Source of the DNA: Actinomycetota bacterium
GTDB taxonomy: Bacteria; Actinomycetota; Actinomycetes; Actinomycetales; Dermatophilaceae
DNA length: 64,000 bases
Direction of reading: 5' to 3'
Assembly (NCBI GenBank): GCA_020161815.1
Contig: JAIUOP010000001.1
Location: 124,001-188,000, forward strand
The notes beneath the pieces are model-generated. The model was not told where the DNA came from, did no database searches, and saw nothing but the letters and a program-made list of their open reading frames with translations. The position numbers were made by a program, and so were the translations under genes. How positions within the stretch are numbered: position 1 is the first letter of the stretch; each line of letters starts with the position of its first letter. Below, one piece after another: positions 16,295 through 25,141 of this stretch.

Positions 16295-17119
16295 TCAGGC
16301 CTTCGGGACCTTGATGACGGTGGACTTGGCGACCATGTCGCCGAGGGTCTGGCGGTTGGCGTCCCAGAGCATCCAGAGGTAGCTGAGGTAGATGACCTGG
16401 TTGGCCAGGCCGTGGATGAGCTCACGGACGAAGGACTGGCCCGGGCCGATCGGCTGACCGGTCGTGGCGTTGATGAGCTTCTGCCCGAACATCTTCTTGC
16501 CGACGCTCTGGCCGGTGCGGCCCATCTTGAGGAGGCGGTTCCAGATCCAGATGCCGATCAGGGCCGCGAAGCCCAGGAAGATCAGCAACAGGCCGACACC
16601 GACTCCCGCGCCCGAGGTCTCGCCCGCGACGTAGTTGCCGTACTCGTCGTAGCTCGACGAGCCGGTGCTGGCCGCCATGACGATGAAGCCGATGAAGATC
16701 GGGATCAGGCCGATGAGGTTGAGCAGGCCGTCGATGATGCCGGGCAGGATGCGGTCACCGAAGGTGGTCACCGGGCCGAAGTGGTGCTCCACGTACGGCA
16801 GGCTCCCCACGCTCACCTGGCCGTAGCCCACGCTCGCCGGCGGGGCCGCGGCATACCCGCCGTAGGGGTTGGCCGCGGGCGGCGGGGGAGGCGGGGCGGC
16901 ATACGCCGGGGACTGCCCGTATGCCGTGGGCTCGGGTGCCGAGGGCGCCGGCGGCGCGGGGGGCGCCTGCTCGCCGAAGGTGGGCGTGCCGATCGAGGGC
17001 GGCGGCGGGGCGCTCGGGGCCGAGGCGGCCTCGGGGGCGTGGTCGAAGGACTCCGGCGCCGGTGCGTTGACGGTGGGGTCGCTCGGCGGCGCCGTGGGGT
17101 CGTTGGGTTGGTCTGACAT
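16295..17119 (-). CDS. RDD family membrane protein with Pro-rich tail
   Basis: A 274-residue protein. Residues 1 to about 110 are a disordered Pro/Ala/Tyr-rich cytoplasmic tail; the RDD domain follows with FGDRILPGIIDG (Arg-Asp) at about 120, a helix at 130-150, a loop, another helix at about 175-195, then the basic RTGQSVGKKMFG motif and a terminal helix (YLWMLWDANRQ). RDD proteins are multi-span membrane proteins, some acting in ion transport; the specific role here is unknown. It is convergent with the DUF2752 gene across a terminator. Confidence 0.87.
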   Translation of the reverse strand: MSDQPNDPTAPPSDPTVNAPAPESFDHAPEAASAPSAPPPPSIGTPTFGEQAPPAPPAPSAPEPTAYGQSPAYAAPPPPPPAANPYGGYAAAPPASVGYGQVSVGSLPYVEHHFGPVTTFGDRILPGIIDGLLNLIGLIPIFIGFIVMAASTGSSSYDEYGNYVAGETSGAGVGVGLLLIFLGFAALIGIWIWNRLLKMGRTGQSVGKKMFGQKLINATTGQPIGPGQSFVRELIHGLANQVIYLSYLWMLWDANRQTLGDMVAKSTVIKVPKA

Positions 17120-17195
17120 GGGTCCCCCTGGACAGTGGTGATGACGGTCGCCTCGATCCTACGAGCACGGTGACCGGTCGGACGACTGAGTCTCA

Positions 17196-17215
17196 CCTCA
17201 CCCGAGAGGGTGAGG
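17196..17215 (-). terminator. Terminator of the DUF4032 gene
   Basis: CCTCACCC-GAGA-GGGTGAGG, an 8-bp stem with a tetraloop, 34 bp past the DUF4032 stop and before the RDD gene. Confidence 0.6.
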
Positions 17216-17248
17216 CACGATCAGACAGCCCGGGAAGCCGCAGACGCC

Positions 17249-18487
17249 CTAGTCGGCGACGACCGGCATCTCGACGGTGTCCACCCCGACCACGCTGCGC
17301 TCGTCCGGCTTGGTGGGCAGGACGCTGGCGAGGTAGTCCGCGAGGGCATCGGTGATGGAGAAGTCGTGCTGGGCCCGCTCGGCCATGTACCACCGGTGCT
17401 CGAGGACCTCGTGGAAGACCTCGGCGGGTTCGAGCTTGGCGCGCAGGTCGGCAGGGATGGCTCGCACGAACGGCAGGTAGACCTGATCGACCCAGTCGTG
17501 CGCCACGATCTCCTCGTCGTCGGCCTGGCGGTCGTGGGCGGCGGTGTAGGCGAGCAGGTCGTTGAGCAGCCGGCGCGCCTGGTTCTCCCGGACGTCGATC
17601 CCGGTCAGGCGCAGCAGCCGCCGGCTGTGGTGGCCGGAGTCGACGACCTTGGGCTGGATCGTGATCGTCGTGCCGCCGATGTCGGTCGTCATGGCGAGCT
17701 CGTCGACGTCGAAGCCGAGCTTGTTGAGGGCCCGGATCCGCTCGTCGACGCGCCAGCGCTCGCCGGCGTTGATGCTCTCGCTGCCGGTGAGTGCGTCCCA
17801 GAGGTCGCGGTAGCGCTCGACGATGCGTTCGCTGACGACGATCGGGTCGCGGTCCTCCTGGAGCAGCCCACCGGCCTCGAGGTCCATGAGCTCGCCGGCG
17901 ATGTTGACCCGGGCGATGTCGAGGTCGTGCTCGCGCTGGCCGTCGGACAGGCGCTCGCGCAGCTCCCCGGTCTCGGCGTCGACGAGGTAGGCCGCGAAGG
18001 CGCCGGCGTCGCGGCGGAAGAGGGTGTTCGACAAGGACACGTCGCCCCACCAGAAGCCGGCGAGGTGGAGGCGGACGAGGAGGACGGCGAGGGCGTCGAT
18101 GAGCCGGACGGCGGTGCCCTTGCGCAGGTTCTGCGAGTAGAGCGCCCGGTAGGGCAACGAGAACTGGAGGTGCCGGGTGATCAGGCAGGCGTCCAGCGGC
18201 GTGCCGTCCGCGGCCTCGCGACCGGCGACGACGGCATACGGCTCGACGCTCGGCATCTCCAGGCGTCGCAGGTTGCGCAGCATCGCGTACTCACGGGCCG
18301 CGATGTCGGCCTTGATCTCCTTGACCGCGACGATCTTGTCGTCGAGGCGGACGAAGCGCACGACGTGGCGGGAGATGCCGCGCGGCAGGGCGGCGAGGAT
18401 GTCCTCGGGCCACTCCTCCAGCGGGGTCCGCCACGGCAGGTCGAGCAGCGCGGGGTCCGCTCGGGACGAGGTGATCTCCAGGGCCAT
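17249..18487 (-). CDS. DUF4032 protein with kinase-like fold features
   Basis: A 412-residue cytoplasmic protein. The N-terminal half resembles Kdo/WaaP-type small-molecule kinases: a lysine in IVAVKEIKADIAAREY (about 55-70), a catalytic-loop-like WWGDVSLSNTLF (about 147-158), and an acidic LVDAETGE (about 168). The C-terminal half is the DUF4032 region proper (about 210-390). The substrate is unknown. ATG 18487 is preferred over GTG 18496 because GGAGGG lies at a good distance before it. The gene stands alone between the ATPase terminator and its own terminator. Confidence 0.82.
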   Translation of the reverse strand: MALEITSSRADPALLDLPWRTPLEEWPEDILAALPRGISRHVVRFVRLDDKIVAVKEIKADIAAREYAMLRNLRRLEMPSVEPYAVVAGREAADGTPLDACLITRHLQFSLPYRALYSQNLRKGTAVRLIDALAVLLVRLHLAGFWWGDVSLSNTLFRRDAGAFAAYLVDAETGELRERLSDGQREHDLDIARVNIAGELMDLEAGGLLQEDRDPIVVSERIVERYRDLWDALTGSESINAGERWRVDERIRALNKLGFDVDELAMTTDIGGTTITIQPKVVDSGHHSRRLLRLTGIDVRENQARRLLNDLLAYTAAHDRQADDEEIVAHDWVDQVYLPFVRAIPADLRAKLEPAEVFHEVLEHRWYMAERAQHDFSITDALADYLASVLPTKPDERSVVGVDTVEMPVVAD

Positions 18488-18545
18488 CGCGGGCACCCTC
18501 CAGGGCTCGTCGCGGGGTGGGGTGGAACAGCGTCCCTGAAAGCCA

Positions 18546-18580
18546 CTGGGGCCCGGGGGAGGTGGCGTCCCGGGCCCCAG
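18546..18580 (-). terminator. Terminator after the ATPase gene
   Basis: CTGGGGCCCGGG and its complement form a 12-bp stem with an 11-base loop, 50 bp downstream of the ABC ATPase stop at 18630. Confidence 0.72.
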
Positions 18581-18629
18581 GGCGTTCAGGGGTGGTGGTC
18601 GACCGCAGGGCCGACCGGGGTGCAGCAGG

Positions 18630-19736
18630 TCAGCTGAGGCGCTCGCCCGTGCTCTTGTTGAAGACGTGCAGGTGCTCGGCCTTGGGGTAGACGTAGACCT
18701 TGTCGCCCTTGGTGGGGACGCGGCGGCCGTCCACCCGCGCGATGAACGGCTTGGCGAGCGCGTCGTCGCCGGAGCCCTCGATCGCGATCTTGCTGTCGGT
18801 CGGGGTGCCGTAGATGTACGCGTCGGCGCCGAGCTCCTCGACGACGTCGATGACCAGCTCGAGGCCGTCGGGGTTGGTGGTGACCTCGACGTCCTCGGGA
18901 CGCACGCCGACGATGACCTCGCTGCCGGCCCCGGCGACGTCGCCGCGGGCGACCTGGAGGGTGTGGTTGCCGAACTTCACGCCGCCCTCGGTGACCGGGA
19001 CGGACACGAGGTTCATGGCGGGCGAGCCGATGAAGCCGGCGACGAAGAGGTTCGCCGGGCGGTCGTACATCTCGCGCGGGGTGGCGCACTGCTGGAGCAG
19101 GCCGTCCTTGAGCAGGGCGATGCGGTCACCCATGGTCATGGCCTCGACCTGGTCGTGCGTGACGTAGACCGTGGTGACACCGAGGCGACGCTGGAGCGAG
19201 GCGATCTGGGTGCGGGTCTGGACACGGAGCTTGGCGTCGAGGTTCGACAGCGGCTCGTCCATGAGGAAGACCTGGGGGGAGCGGACGATCGCGCGGCCCA
19301 TGGCGACACGCTGGCGCTGGCCACCGGAGAGGGCCTTCGGCTTGCGGTCGAGGTACTGGGTGAGGTCGAGGATCTTGGCAGCCTCCTCGACGCGCTTGCG
19401 GATCTCGCCCTTGTCGGTGCCGGCGATCTTGAGCGCGAAGCCCATGTTGTCGGCGACGGACATGTGCGGGTAGAGCGCGTAGTTCTGGAAGACCATCGCC
19501 ACGTCGCGGTCCTTGGGCGAGAGGTCGGTGACGTCACGGTCGCCGATCCAGATCTTGCCGCCGTTGACCTCCTCGAGGCCGGCGAGCATGCGCAGGCTGG
19601 TGGACTTGCCACAGCCGGAGGGACCGACGAGGACGAGGAACTCGCCGTCCTGGATGTCGATGTTGAGCTTGTCCACCGAGGGCTTGTCGTTGCCCGGGTA
19701 GATGCGGGTCGCGTTGTCGAACTTGACCGTAGCCAT
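18630..19736 (-). CDS. ugpC: Sugar ABC importer ATPase, UgpC/MsiK type
   Basis: A 368-residue ATPase of the MalK/UgpC/MsiK family, which energises sugar or glycerol-phosphate ABC importers. Walker A GPSGCGKST (about 37-45), Q-loop in VFQNYALYPH, signature LSGGQRQR (about 134), Walker B FLMDEPLSNLD and the H-loop VTHDQ are intact; the TOBE-type regulatory domain fills residues 240-368. No permease or binding-protein gene lies nearby, so it is an orphan ATPase that could serve several importers as MsiK does in Streptomyces. A LacI-type operator is 66 bp before the ATG. The start is chosen by GGAGAA. Confidence 0.9.
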   Translation of the reverse strand: MATVKFDNATRIYPGNDKPSVDKLNIDIQDGEFLVLVGPSGCGKSTSLRMLAGLEEVNGGKIWIGDRDVTDLSPKDRDVAMVFQNYALYPHMSVADNMGFALKIAGTDKGEIRKRVEEAAKILDLTQYLDRKPKALSGGQRQRVAMGRAIVRSPQVFLMDEPLSNLDAKLRVQTRTQIASLQRRLGVTTVYVTHDQVEAMTMGDRIALLKDGLLQQCATPREMYDRPANLFVAGFIGSPAMNLVSVPVTEGGVKFGNHTLQVARGDVAGAGSEVIVGVRPEDVEVTTNPDGLELVIDVVEELGADAYIYGTPTDSKIAIEGSGDDALAKPFIARVDGRRVPTKGDKVYVYPKAEHLHVFNKSTGERLS

Positions 19737-19801
19737 GCTGAATTTCTCCTTCACCGGCAGGTACGTGCCGGACGATCCGTCGTAAAGGCAGGACCGCCTA
19801 C

Positions 19802-19821
19802 GGATGTAAGCGGTTACATCC
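19802..19821. promoter_or_regulatory. LacI-family operator upstream of the ATPase gene
   Basis: GGATGTAA-GCGG-TTACATCC is an inverted repeat with perfect 8-base arms that contains the TGTAANCGNTTACA pattern bound by LacI/GalR-type sugar repressors. No LacI regulator gene is in the window. Confidence 0.7.
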
Positions 19822-19957
19822 ATTCTGCCCGAGGCTGACGCGGAAGGGAAGTCCTCCTCAGCGCCGACTTGGGGTGGCGGGCTTCACGCCCGCTCGGTGG
19901 GCCGGCCCGGCGCGCCCGAGATGCGGTCCTCCTCTGGCGTGCCCCCGCCGAGATGGC

Positions 19958-19963
19958 TACGGT
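19958..19963 (+). promoter_or_regulatory. -10 box for leaderless CBS gene
   Basis: TACGGT, six bases before ATG 19970, with no ribosome site. Confidence 0.5.
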
Positions 19964-19969
19964 CGGGTC

Positions 19970-20398
19970 ATGAAGATCTCCGACGTGGTTCGACACAAGG
20001 GTGACACCGTGGTGACCGTCCGCTCGGACGCGACCGTCAAGGAGTTGCTCGCCCTCCTCGCCGAGCACCGGATCGGTGCCGTCGTGGTCTCCGACGACGA
20101 CCGGGCCGTCAACGGCATCGTCAGCGAGCGCGACGTGGTGCGGCACCTGCACTCCGGCGGCGCGGAGGTCCTCGACGGGCCGGTCGGCCAGATCATGACC
20201 AAAGAAGTGCACACCTGCTCCTTCGAGGACGACCTGGTCGAGCTCGCCGGCTCCATGACCGAGCGACGCATCCGCCACGTCCCGGTCGTCGCCGACGGCC
20301 GGCTCGCGGCGATCGTGAGCATCGGCGACGTCGTGAAGTCGCGCATCGACACCCTCCAGGCCGAGGCCGCCCAGCTGCGGGACTACATCCAGACCTGA
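19970..20398 (+). CDS. Tandem CBS-domain protein
   Basis: A 142-residue cytoplasmic protein made of two CBS motifs: residues about 5-60 (VTVRSDATVKELLALLAEH...GIVSERDVVRHL) and about 75-130 (TCSFEDDLVELAGSM...VSIGDVVKSRI). Such stand-alone pairs usually bind AMP, ATP or other adenosyl ligands; the partner protein is unknown. It is very similar in layout to mycobacterial Hrp1-like proteins but lacks their extra features, so no finer assignment is made. The start is fixed by a TACGGT -10 box six bases upstream. Confidence 0.9.
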   Translation: MKISDVVRHKGDTVVTVRSDATVKELLALLAEHRIGAVVVSDDDRAVNGIVSERDVVRHLHSGGAEVLDGPVGQIMTKEVHTCSFEDDLVELAGSMTERRIRHVPVVADGRLAAIVSIGDVVKSRIDTLQAEAAQLRDYIQT

Positions 20399-20427
20399 GC
20401 CTCGCCGGGGAACCCGGCCCGGCGGCA

Positions 20428-20433
20428 TACCGT
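20428..20433 (+). promoter_or_regulatory. -10 box for leaderless kinase gene
   Basis: TACCGT, six bases before GTG 20440; it overlaps a GGCATAC motif copy at 20424. Confidence 0.5.
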
Positions 20434-20439
20434 TGAGCC

Positions 20440-22206
20440 GTGGCGATGGACGAGAGCAGCGAGCCGACCGGCTCCACCGACCCCGGTGAACTGCCCGAGC
20501 ACGCCGTCGTCGGTGGCTACCGCCTCGTCCAGCGCCTCGGTGAGGGCGGCATGGGCGTGGTCCACCTCGCCCTGGACCGCCAGGGCCGTGCCGTCGCGCT
20601 GAAGATGCTCCGCCCGCTGACCGCGACCGACGCCGATGCCCGCGCCCGGCTGCGCCGGGAGGTCGATGCGCTGGGCCGGATCGAGAGCCCACGGGTCGCG
20701 CCGATCATCGACGCCGAGCTCGATGGCGCCCACCCGTTCGTCGTCACCCGGTGGGTGCCCGGGCCGGCCCTCGACGACGTCGTCGAGGAGCGGGGCCCGC
20801 TCTCCGGGGTCGCCCTCCACGTGCTCGCGGTCGGGCTCGCCGAGGGCATCGAGGCCACCCACGCCGCCGGGGTGGTCCACCGCGACATCAAGCCCGGCAA
20901 TGTCCTCCTCCTCGACGGCGAGCCGGTGCTCATCGACTTCGGCATCGCCCACCTCACCGACGACGTCCGGCTCACCGGCGCCGGCCTGGTCATGGGCACC
21001 CCCGGCTACCTCGCCCCCGAGATCGTCGAGGGCGCCCCGGTCGGTCGGGCCACGGACTGGTGGGGGTGGGCGGCCACCCTGGCGTATGCCGCGTCGGGCC
21101 GCCCGCCGTTCGGGCGCGGCGCGATGGACGCCGTCCTCGCGCGGGTGGCCCGGGGTGAGCCCGACCTCGACGGCGTCGACCCACGGCTGGCGCCGCTGCT
21201 GCTCGCCGCGTTGGCGCCGCGGGCCGAGGACCGCCCGCACCAGCAGGAGGTGGTCCGGGCGCTCGAGGTGCACGCGCGTGGTGGTGACGTCACCGACGTG
21301 ATCCGGACCCGGCCCGCGGCGGCGCCGACGCAGGCCCTGGCCACCGGCGGCACCGAGGTCCTGCCGCAGGCCCGACCGCTGCCTCCGCCCCCATCCCCGA
21401 CCCCCTCGAGCTGGCGCGCTCCGGCGCCTGCGCCCCCGGCGGTCGCGGCCGCGCGAACCGGTGCGCCGCTGCCCCCGCCCGCGCCGATGGCGGCCCGCGG
21501 CTCGGGGTCACCGGTTCGGTCGCCGGCGCCGCTCGCGCAGCGCCCGCTGACCGGGCCGCCGACCGCCAGGCCCGCATATGCCGCGCCGCCGGTCCCGCCC
21601 CGTGACCCCCGGATCGGGCTGCCGTTGCGCACCTCGTCGGTCGCCGCCCTGCTCGGCCTCGGGGTCGTCGGCGCGGCCGTCGCCCCGACCTGGACCCTCC
21701 TCGCCCTGGCCGTCCTCGTCGCGCTCGCGCGCTCGGTGGACCGCGCCATGACCTCCTTGATCCTGCGGCGCCACCAGCGCGGCCAGCGGCCCAGCGACCT
21801 CCCGATCACGGCGGCCATCGCGCCCTGGCACGTCGTGCTGGGGGCGCTCTCAGGTGTGGCCAGCCTCCTCCTGCCGCTCGTCGTCGCGGCCGCTGCCGTC
21901 TTCGCCACCTCCCTCGTGCTCAGCACCCTCACCGGTCAGGGCAGCCCCAACGGGTTCATTCCGCTCGCGGTCGGTGGCCTGTTCGGCCTGCTCATGGCCT
22001 GGTGGGGTCCGGGTGGGGCCTCGTTGCGGCGCGGCACGCGCTCCTGCCTCAGGGGCGCCACCCCGGGCCGGGCCTCCGAGGCCGCCCTCGTGGGCGTCGT
22101 TGCCCTCGTCGCCGCGGCACTCCTGCTCTGGGGGCTGCTCTCGCAGGGGTCGCCCTCGTGGAGCCCGGTTAGCGACCCCAGTCGCTGGACGTTCTTCGGG
22201 CCCTGA
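20440..22206 (+). CDS. Serine/threonine protein kinase with polytopic membrane tail
   Basis: A 588-residue Hanks-type kinase. The catalytic domain (about 25-285) has the glycine loop GEGGMG, ATP-binding lysine in AVALKML, catalytic loop HRDIKPGN (about 148), DFG in LIDFGIAH and APE in LAPEIVEG. A Pro/Ala-rich juxtamembrane linker (about 290-390) leads to a region with five or six hydrophobic helices (about 395-570), instead of the single helix plus external PASTA sensor of PknB. The signal sensed is therefore unclear and may lie in the membrane. GTG 20440 is supported by the -10 spacing. It is followed by an LCP cell-wall gene. Confidence 0.9.
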   Translation: MAMDESSEPTGSTDPGELPEHAVVGGYRLVQRLGEGGMGVVHLALDRQGRAVALKMLRPLTATDADARARLRREVDALGRIESPRVAPIIDAELDGAHPFVVTRWVPGPALDDVVEERGPLSGVALHVLAVGLAEGIEATHAAGVVHRDIKPGNVLLLDGEPVLIDFGIAHLTDDVRLTGAGLVMGTPGYLAPEIVEGAPVGRATDWWGWAATLAYAASGRPPFGRGAMDAVLARVARGEPDLDGVDPRLAPLLLAALAPRAEDRPHQQEVVRALEVHARGGDVTDVIRTRPAAAPTQALATGGTEVLPQARPLPPPPSPTPSSWRAPAPAPPAVAAARTGAPLPPPAPMAARGSGSPVRSPAPLAQRPLTGPPTARPAYAAPPVPPRDPRIGLPLRTSSVAALLGLGVVGAAVAPTWTLLALAVLVALARSVDRAMTSLILRRHQRGQRPSDLPITAAIAPWHVVLGALSGVASLLLPLVVAAAAVFATSLVLSTLTGQGSPNGFIPLAVGGLFGLLMAWWGPGGASLRRGTRSCLRGATPGRASEAALVGVVALVAAALLLWGLLSQGSPSWSPVSDPSRWTFFGP

Positions 22207-22273
22207 CGCCTGGGGAGGAATCTCGGGACCACCCCTCGGGGTGGCGCGTCCCTGCCCTGCGGGGCACTCGGCA

Positions 22274-22279
22274 TACGGT
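22274..22279 (+). promoter_or_regulatory. -10 box of the LCP gene
   Basis: TACGGT, seven bases before ATG 22287; part of a GGCATAC motif copy at 22270. Confidence 0.45.
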
Positions 22280-22286
22280 GTCGTCC

Positions 22287-23411
22287 ATGGTCGAACTGTC
22301 CCGCCGCACTCTCTTCCGCTACACCCGTACGGGCGCCCTGTCCGTCGGGATCATGGCGATCGCGACGGCCTGCTCCAAGGCGGCAACCCCGAAGGCGACA
22401 CCATCGGCGACGCCGACCTCGGCGTCGCCGACGCCCACGCCCACGCCGACCCTGGCCGTCGCAGGCGCCGAACCCGAGCTGGCGTCGGTGGTGGCCGCCC
22501 ACTACGGCGGCAAGGCCGTCGGGGAGGCCACCGCCACCCAAGGGGTGTGGCGCGGTCAGGGGGTGGCGGTCGTGACCTTCGGGGAGGACGTGACCCTCGC
22601 GGTCAAGGAAGCGACGTGGCGCGTCGTCGGGGGCTGGTGGCCCAGCATCGGGCGGGCCGAGCCGGAGCTGGGCGGCAAGCCGCGCTTCATGCTCGCGCTC
22701 GGATCGGACGCGCGGCCCGGGGAGGACGTGGGACGCAGCCGCGGTGACGCGATCCACGTGCTCGGCATCGACGGCGCCGGTGGCGGCGGCGTGCTCGGCC
22801 TGGCCCGGGACCTGTGGGTGCCGCTGGCCGGTGGCGGCCAGGGCAAGCTGAACTCGGCCCTCACTTTCGGTGGCCCCGACGGCTTCCTCGAGACCGTCAA
22901 GGCGCTCACAGGTGTCCCCATCGAGGGCTATGTGGTGACCGGCTTCCAGGGGTTCGAGGCGATGATCGACGAGTGGGGCGGGATCCCGATCTTCATCCCC
23001 AAGGCGGTCACCGAGAAGGGGCAGCTGGTCATCCCCGAGGGCAACAACCACTTCGCCGGCGCGGCGGCGCTCGACTACGCCCGACTGCGGCACGACCTGC
23101 CCAATGGCGACTTCGACCGGTCGTTGCACCAGGGCGAGTTGGTGCTCGCCGCGGCGATCAAGGCACGAATGGCGGGCATCGGCTCCGTGCCAGCCTCCCT
23201 GTCGATCGCCGACAAGCAGGTCCTGACCAACCTGTCGCCCGAGCAGGTGCTGACCTTTGCGGCGGCCTTCTACCGGCTCGACCCGACCCAGGTCAGCCAG
23301 TTCGTCGGCAAGGGTGGCTTCGGGACGAGCAGCGACGGGCAGTCCATCGTGCTCCTGGACGACGAGTCACGCGCCAAGTTCGCCCAGTTCGCGAGCACCG
23401 GCCGGTTCTGA
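22287..23411 (+). CDS. LytR-CpsA-Psr family cell-wall protein
   Basis: A 374-residue exported protein of the LCP family, which attach teichoic-acid or arabinogalactan-type polymers to peptidoglycan. The N-terminus has a twin-arginine-like stretch (SRRTLFRYT) and a hydrophobic core ending ATACS, so it may be a Tat-exported lipoprotein. A Thr/Pro-rich spacer follows. The LCP domain (about 130-330) shows MLALGSDARPGE, GRSRGDAIHVLGID with its Arg/Asp, and YARLRHD near residue 265. ATG 22287 is selected by a -10 box seven bases upstream. Confidence 0.85.
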   Translation: MVELSRRTLFRYTRTGALSVGIMAIATACSKAATPKATPSATPTSASPTPTPTPTLAVAGAEPELASVVAAHYGGKAVGEATATQGVWRGQGVAVVTFGEDVTLAVKEATWRVVGGWWPSIGRAEPELGGKPRFMLALGSDARPGEDVGRSRGDAIHVLGIDGAGGGGVLGLARDLWVPLAGGGQGKLNSALTFGGPDGFLETVKALTGVPIEGYVVTGFQGFEAMIDEWGGIPIFIPKAVTEKGQLVIPEGNNHFAGAAALDYARLRHDLPNGDFDRSLHQGELVLAAAIKARMAGIGSVPASLSIADKQVLTNLSPEQVLTFAAAFYRLDPTQVSQFVGKGGFGTSSDGQSIVLLDDESRAKFAQFASTGRF

Positions 23412-23464
23412 GGCGCGCGGTAGAGTTCTGCGGTTGCCTCGGCGCGGCCAGCGGCGGGGACTTC

Positions 23465-23537
23465 GCTGGAGTGGCGCAATCGGTAGCGCACCTGTCTTGT
23501 AAACAGGTGGTTGCGAGTTCGAGTCTCGTCTCCAGCT
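23465..23537 (+). tRNA. tRNA-Thr (anticodon TGT)
   Basis: A 73-base cloverleaf. The acceptor stem GCTGGAG pairs with CTCCAGC, the D-arm is GCGC-GCGC, and the anticodon stem CCTGT/ACAGG encloses CTTGTAA with anticodon TGT reading ACA. The T-arm GCGAG-TTCGAGT-CTCGT is complete. Discriminator is T; CCA is not encoded. Confidence 0.97.
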
Positions 23538-23655
23538 CCGAAGACGACGCGCATCAGCTCCAGTCCGCGGGATGTGCGACCTGCGGCCGGTTCTGGCGCG
23601 GAAGCGGTTCGTCAGGTCAGTTGGGGACACGTCCGACGAGGCGGATGCCGCAGCC

Positions 23656-23661
23656 TAGACT
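23656..23661 (+). promoter_or_regulatory. -10 box for leaderless histidine kinase gene
   Basis: TAGACT, six bases before ATG 23668. Confidence 0.5.
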
Positions 23662-23667
23662 GCCGAC

Positions 23668-25089
23668 ATGTTGGACCGCGTGGGGGTGCGCAGTCGCGTG
23701 GTCACGGTGTCCGTGGCCATCGTCGCTGTGGTGATCGCGATCCTGTCGGTGGTCCTGTGGCGGGCCGTGTCGTCGGCCATGACGGCCGCGGCCTACGAGT
23801 CGGCCGTCGGGACGGCGGCGAGCATCAGCCGGGACCTGCAGCGCCGGGAGCCGCCGACGCAGGTCGTCCCACCGGACGTGCAGGCCTACAGCCGCCGTGC
23901 GCAGCAGGTGCTCGACGCGGACGGCAAGATCCTCGCCGGCTCGAGTGAGGCCACCCGGCGGGAGCCCCTGGCCACCTTCACCGATGCGCCACCGATCGGC
24001 GACTACGTGACCCGGGAGGTCGAGGCCCTGCCGGGCACGACCGGGCCGGCTTCCCTCGTCGCGGCCACCCGCGTGAAGGTCGACGAGGGGAGGACCCTCA
24101 CCGTCGTCGTGGCCGAGCCCATGCGCCTGGACACCGGTGCCCGCCAGCGCCTGGGCGCCGTCGGTGTGCTCACCATCGGCGGCGCCATGCTCATCCTCTT
24201 CCTCATCCTGCGCTTCGCCGTGCGGTCGGCACTCGATCCCGTCGAGCGGATGCGGGCGGACCTCGAGGCGATCACCTCTTCGCGCGAGACCCGCACCGTG
24301 CCGGCGCCCCGGCGGGACGACGAGATCGGCCGCCTCGGCCGGGCCATCAATGCCCTGCTCCTCCGGCTGCGTCGCTCCGACCACGAACGCGCGGCCTTCG
24401 TCTCCGACGCCGGGCACGAGCTCCGCAGTCCGCTGACCACGATCGGCCTCTCGGTCGAGCAGTTGAGCGGTGAGCTGTCCCCGGAGCGGCGTGCCGTCGT
24501 CGGGGCCAGGGCCCAGGGCGAAGTGGCTCGCCTCAAGGCGCTGGTCGACGACCTGCTCGCCCTCGCCAAGTCCGACGAGTCGGCCGAGCTGGTCGGGGCG
24601 CAGGAGCTGGACCTTGACGACATCGTGCTCGGCGAGGTGTCCCTGGCGCGCATGAAGGGCGGGGAGGTCTCCGCGTCCCTGGCTCCCGTGCGGATCGTCG
24701 GTGTCGAGGACCAGGTGCGCCGCGTCGTCCGCAACCTCGTCGACAACGCGCTGCGGCACACCAAGCGTGCCGTGCGGATCGAGGCACTCGCCGAGTCCGA
24801 CGCCGCCGTCGTCACGGTCGACAACGACGGCGCGCCCGTGCCGCCCGCCGACCGGGAGCGCATCTTCGACCGCTTCGTGCGGCTCGACGAGGCGCGGGAT
24901 CGGGACCGAGGTGGGTCCGGCCTGGGCCTGGCCATCGTCCGGGAACTGGTGGCACGCCACGGGGGCACTGTCGAGGCGACCGAGGCCCCCGACGGATGGT
25001 GCCGCTTCGTCGTCCGGCTCCCGCTCGCGCCCGAGGACGGGCACCCGGTGCCCGAGCCGAGTCTCGACGACGAGCTGCTCGGGCGGTGA
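23668..25089 (+). CDS. Sensor histidine kinase
   Basis: A 473-residue membrane kinase. First helix about 10-32, extracytoplasmic sensor about 33-165, second helix about 168-188, HAMP (LDPVERMRADLEAI), H-box SDAGHELRSPL (His about 251), N-box NLVDNALRHT, G1 VDNDGAPVP and G2 GGSGLGLAIVREL. The sensor region resembles no ligand-binding domain I can name. It converges with an OmpR-type regulator at 25142, which is the probable partner although the two are not in one operon. Leaderless start from TAGACT six bases upstream. Confidence 0.9.
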   Translation: MLDRVGVRSRVVTVSVAIVAVVIAILSVVLWRAVSSAMTAAAYESAVGTAASISRDLQRREPPTQVVPPDVQAYSRRAQQVLDADGKILAGSSEATRREPLATFTDAPPIGDYVTREVEALPGTTGPASLVAATRVKVDEGRTLTVVVAEPMRLDTGARQRLGAVGVLTIGGAMLILFLILRFAVRSALDPVERMRADLEAITSSRETRTVPAPRRDDEIGRLGRAINALLLRLRRSDHERAAFVSDAGHELRSPLTTIGLSVEQLSGELSPERRAVVGARAQGEVARLKALVDDLLALAKSDESAELVGAQELDLDDIVLGEVSLARMKGGEVSASLAPVRIVGVEDQVRRVVRNLVDNALRHTKRAVRIEALAESDAAVVTVDNDGAPVPPADRERIFDRFVRLDEARDRDRGGSGLGLAIVRELVARHGGTVEATEAPDGWCRFVVRLPLAPEDGHPVPEPSLDDELLGR

Positions 25090-25107
25090 CGTCCGGCCCG
25101 GCGGGTC

Positions 25108-25141
25108 AGTCACTCACTCTCAGTGAGTCACTCTCAGTGAC

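Noticed and set aside
18630-19736. Assigning the ATPase to maltose uptake (MalK)
   Set aside because: No maltose permease or binding-protein gene is near, and the sequence equally fits UgpC/MsiK.
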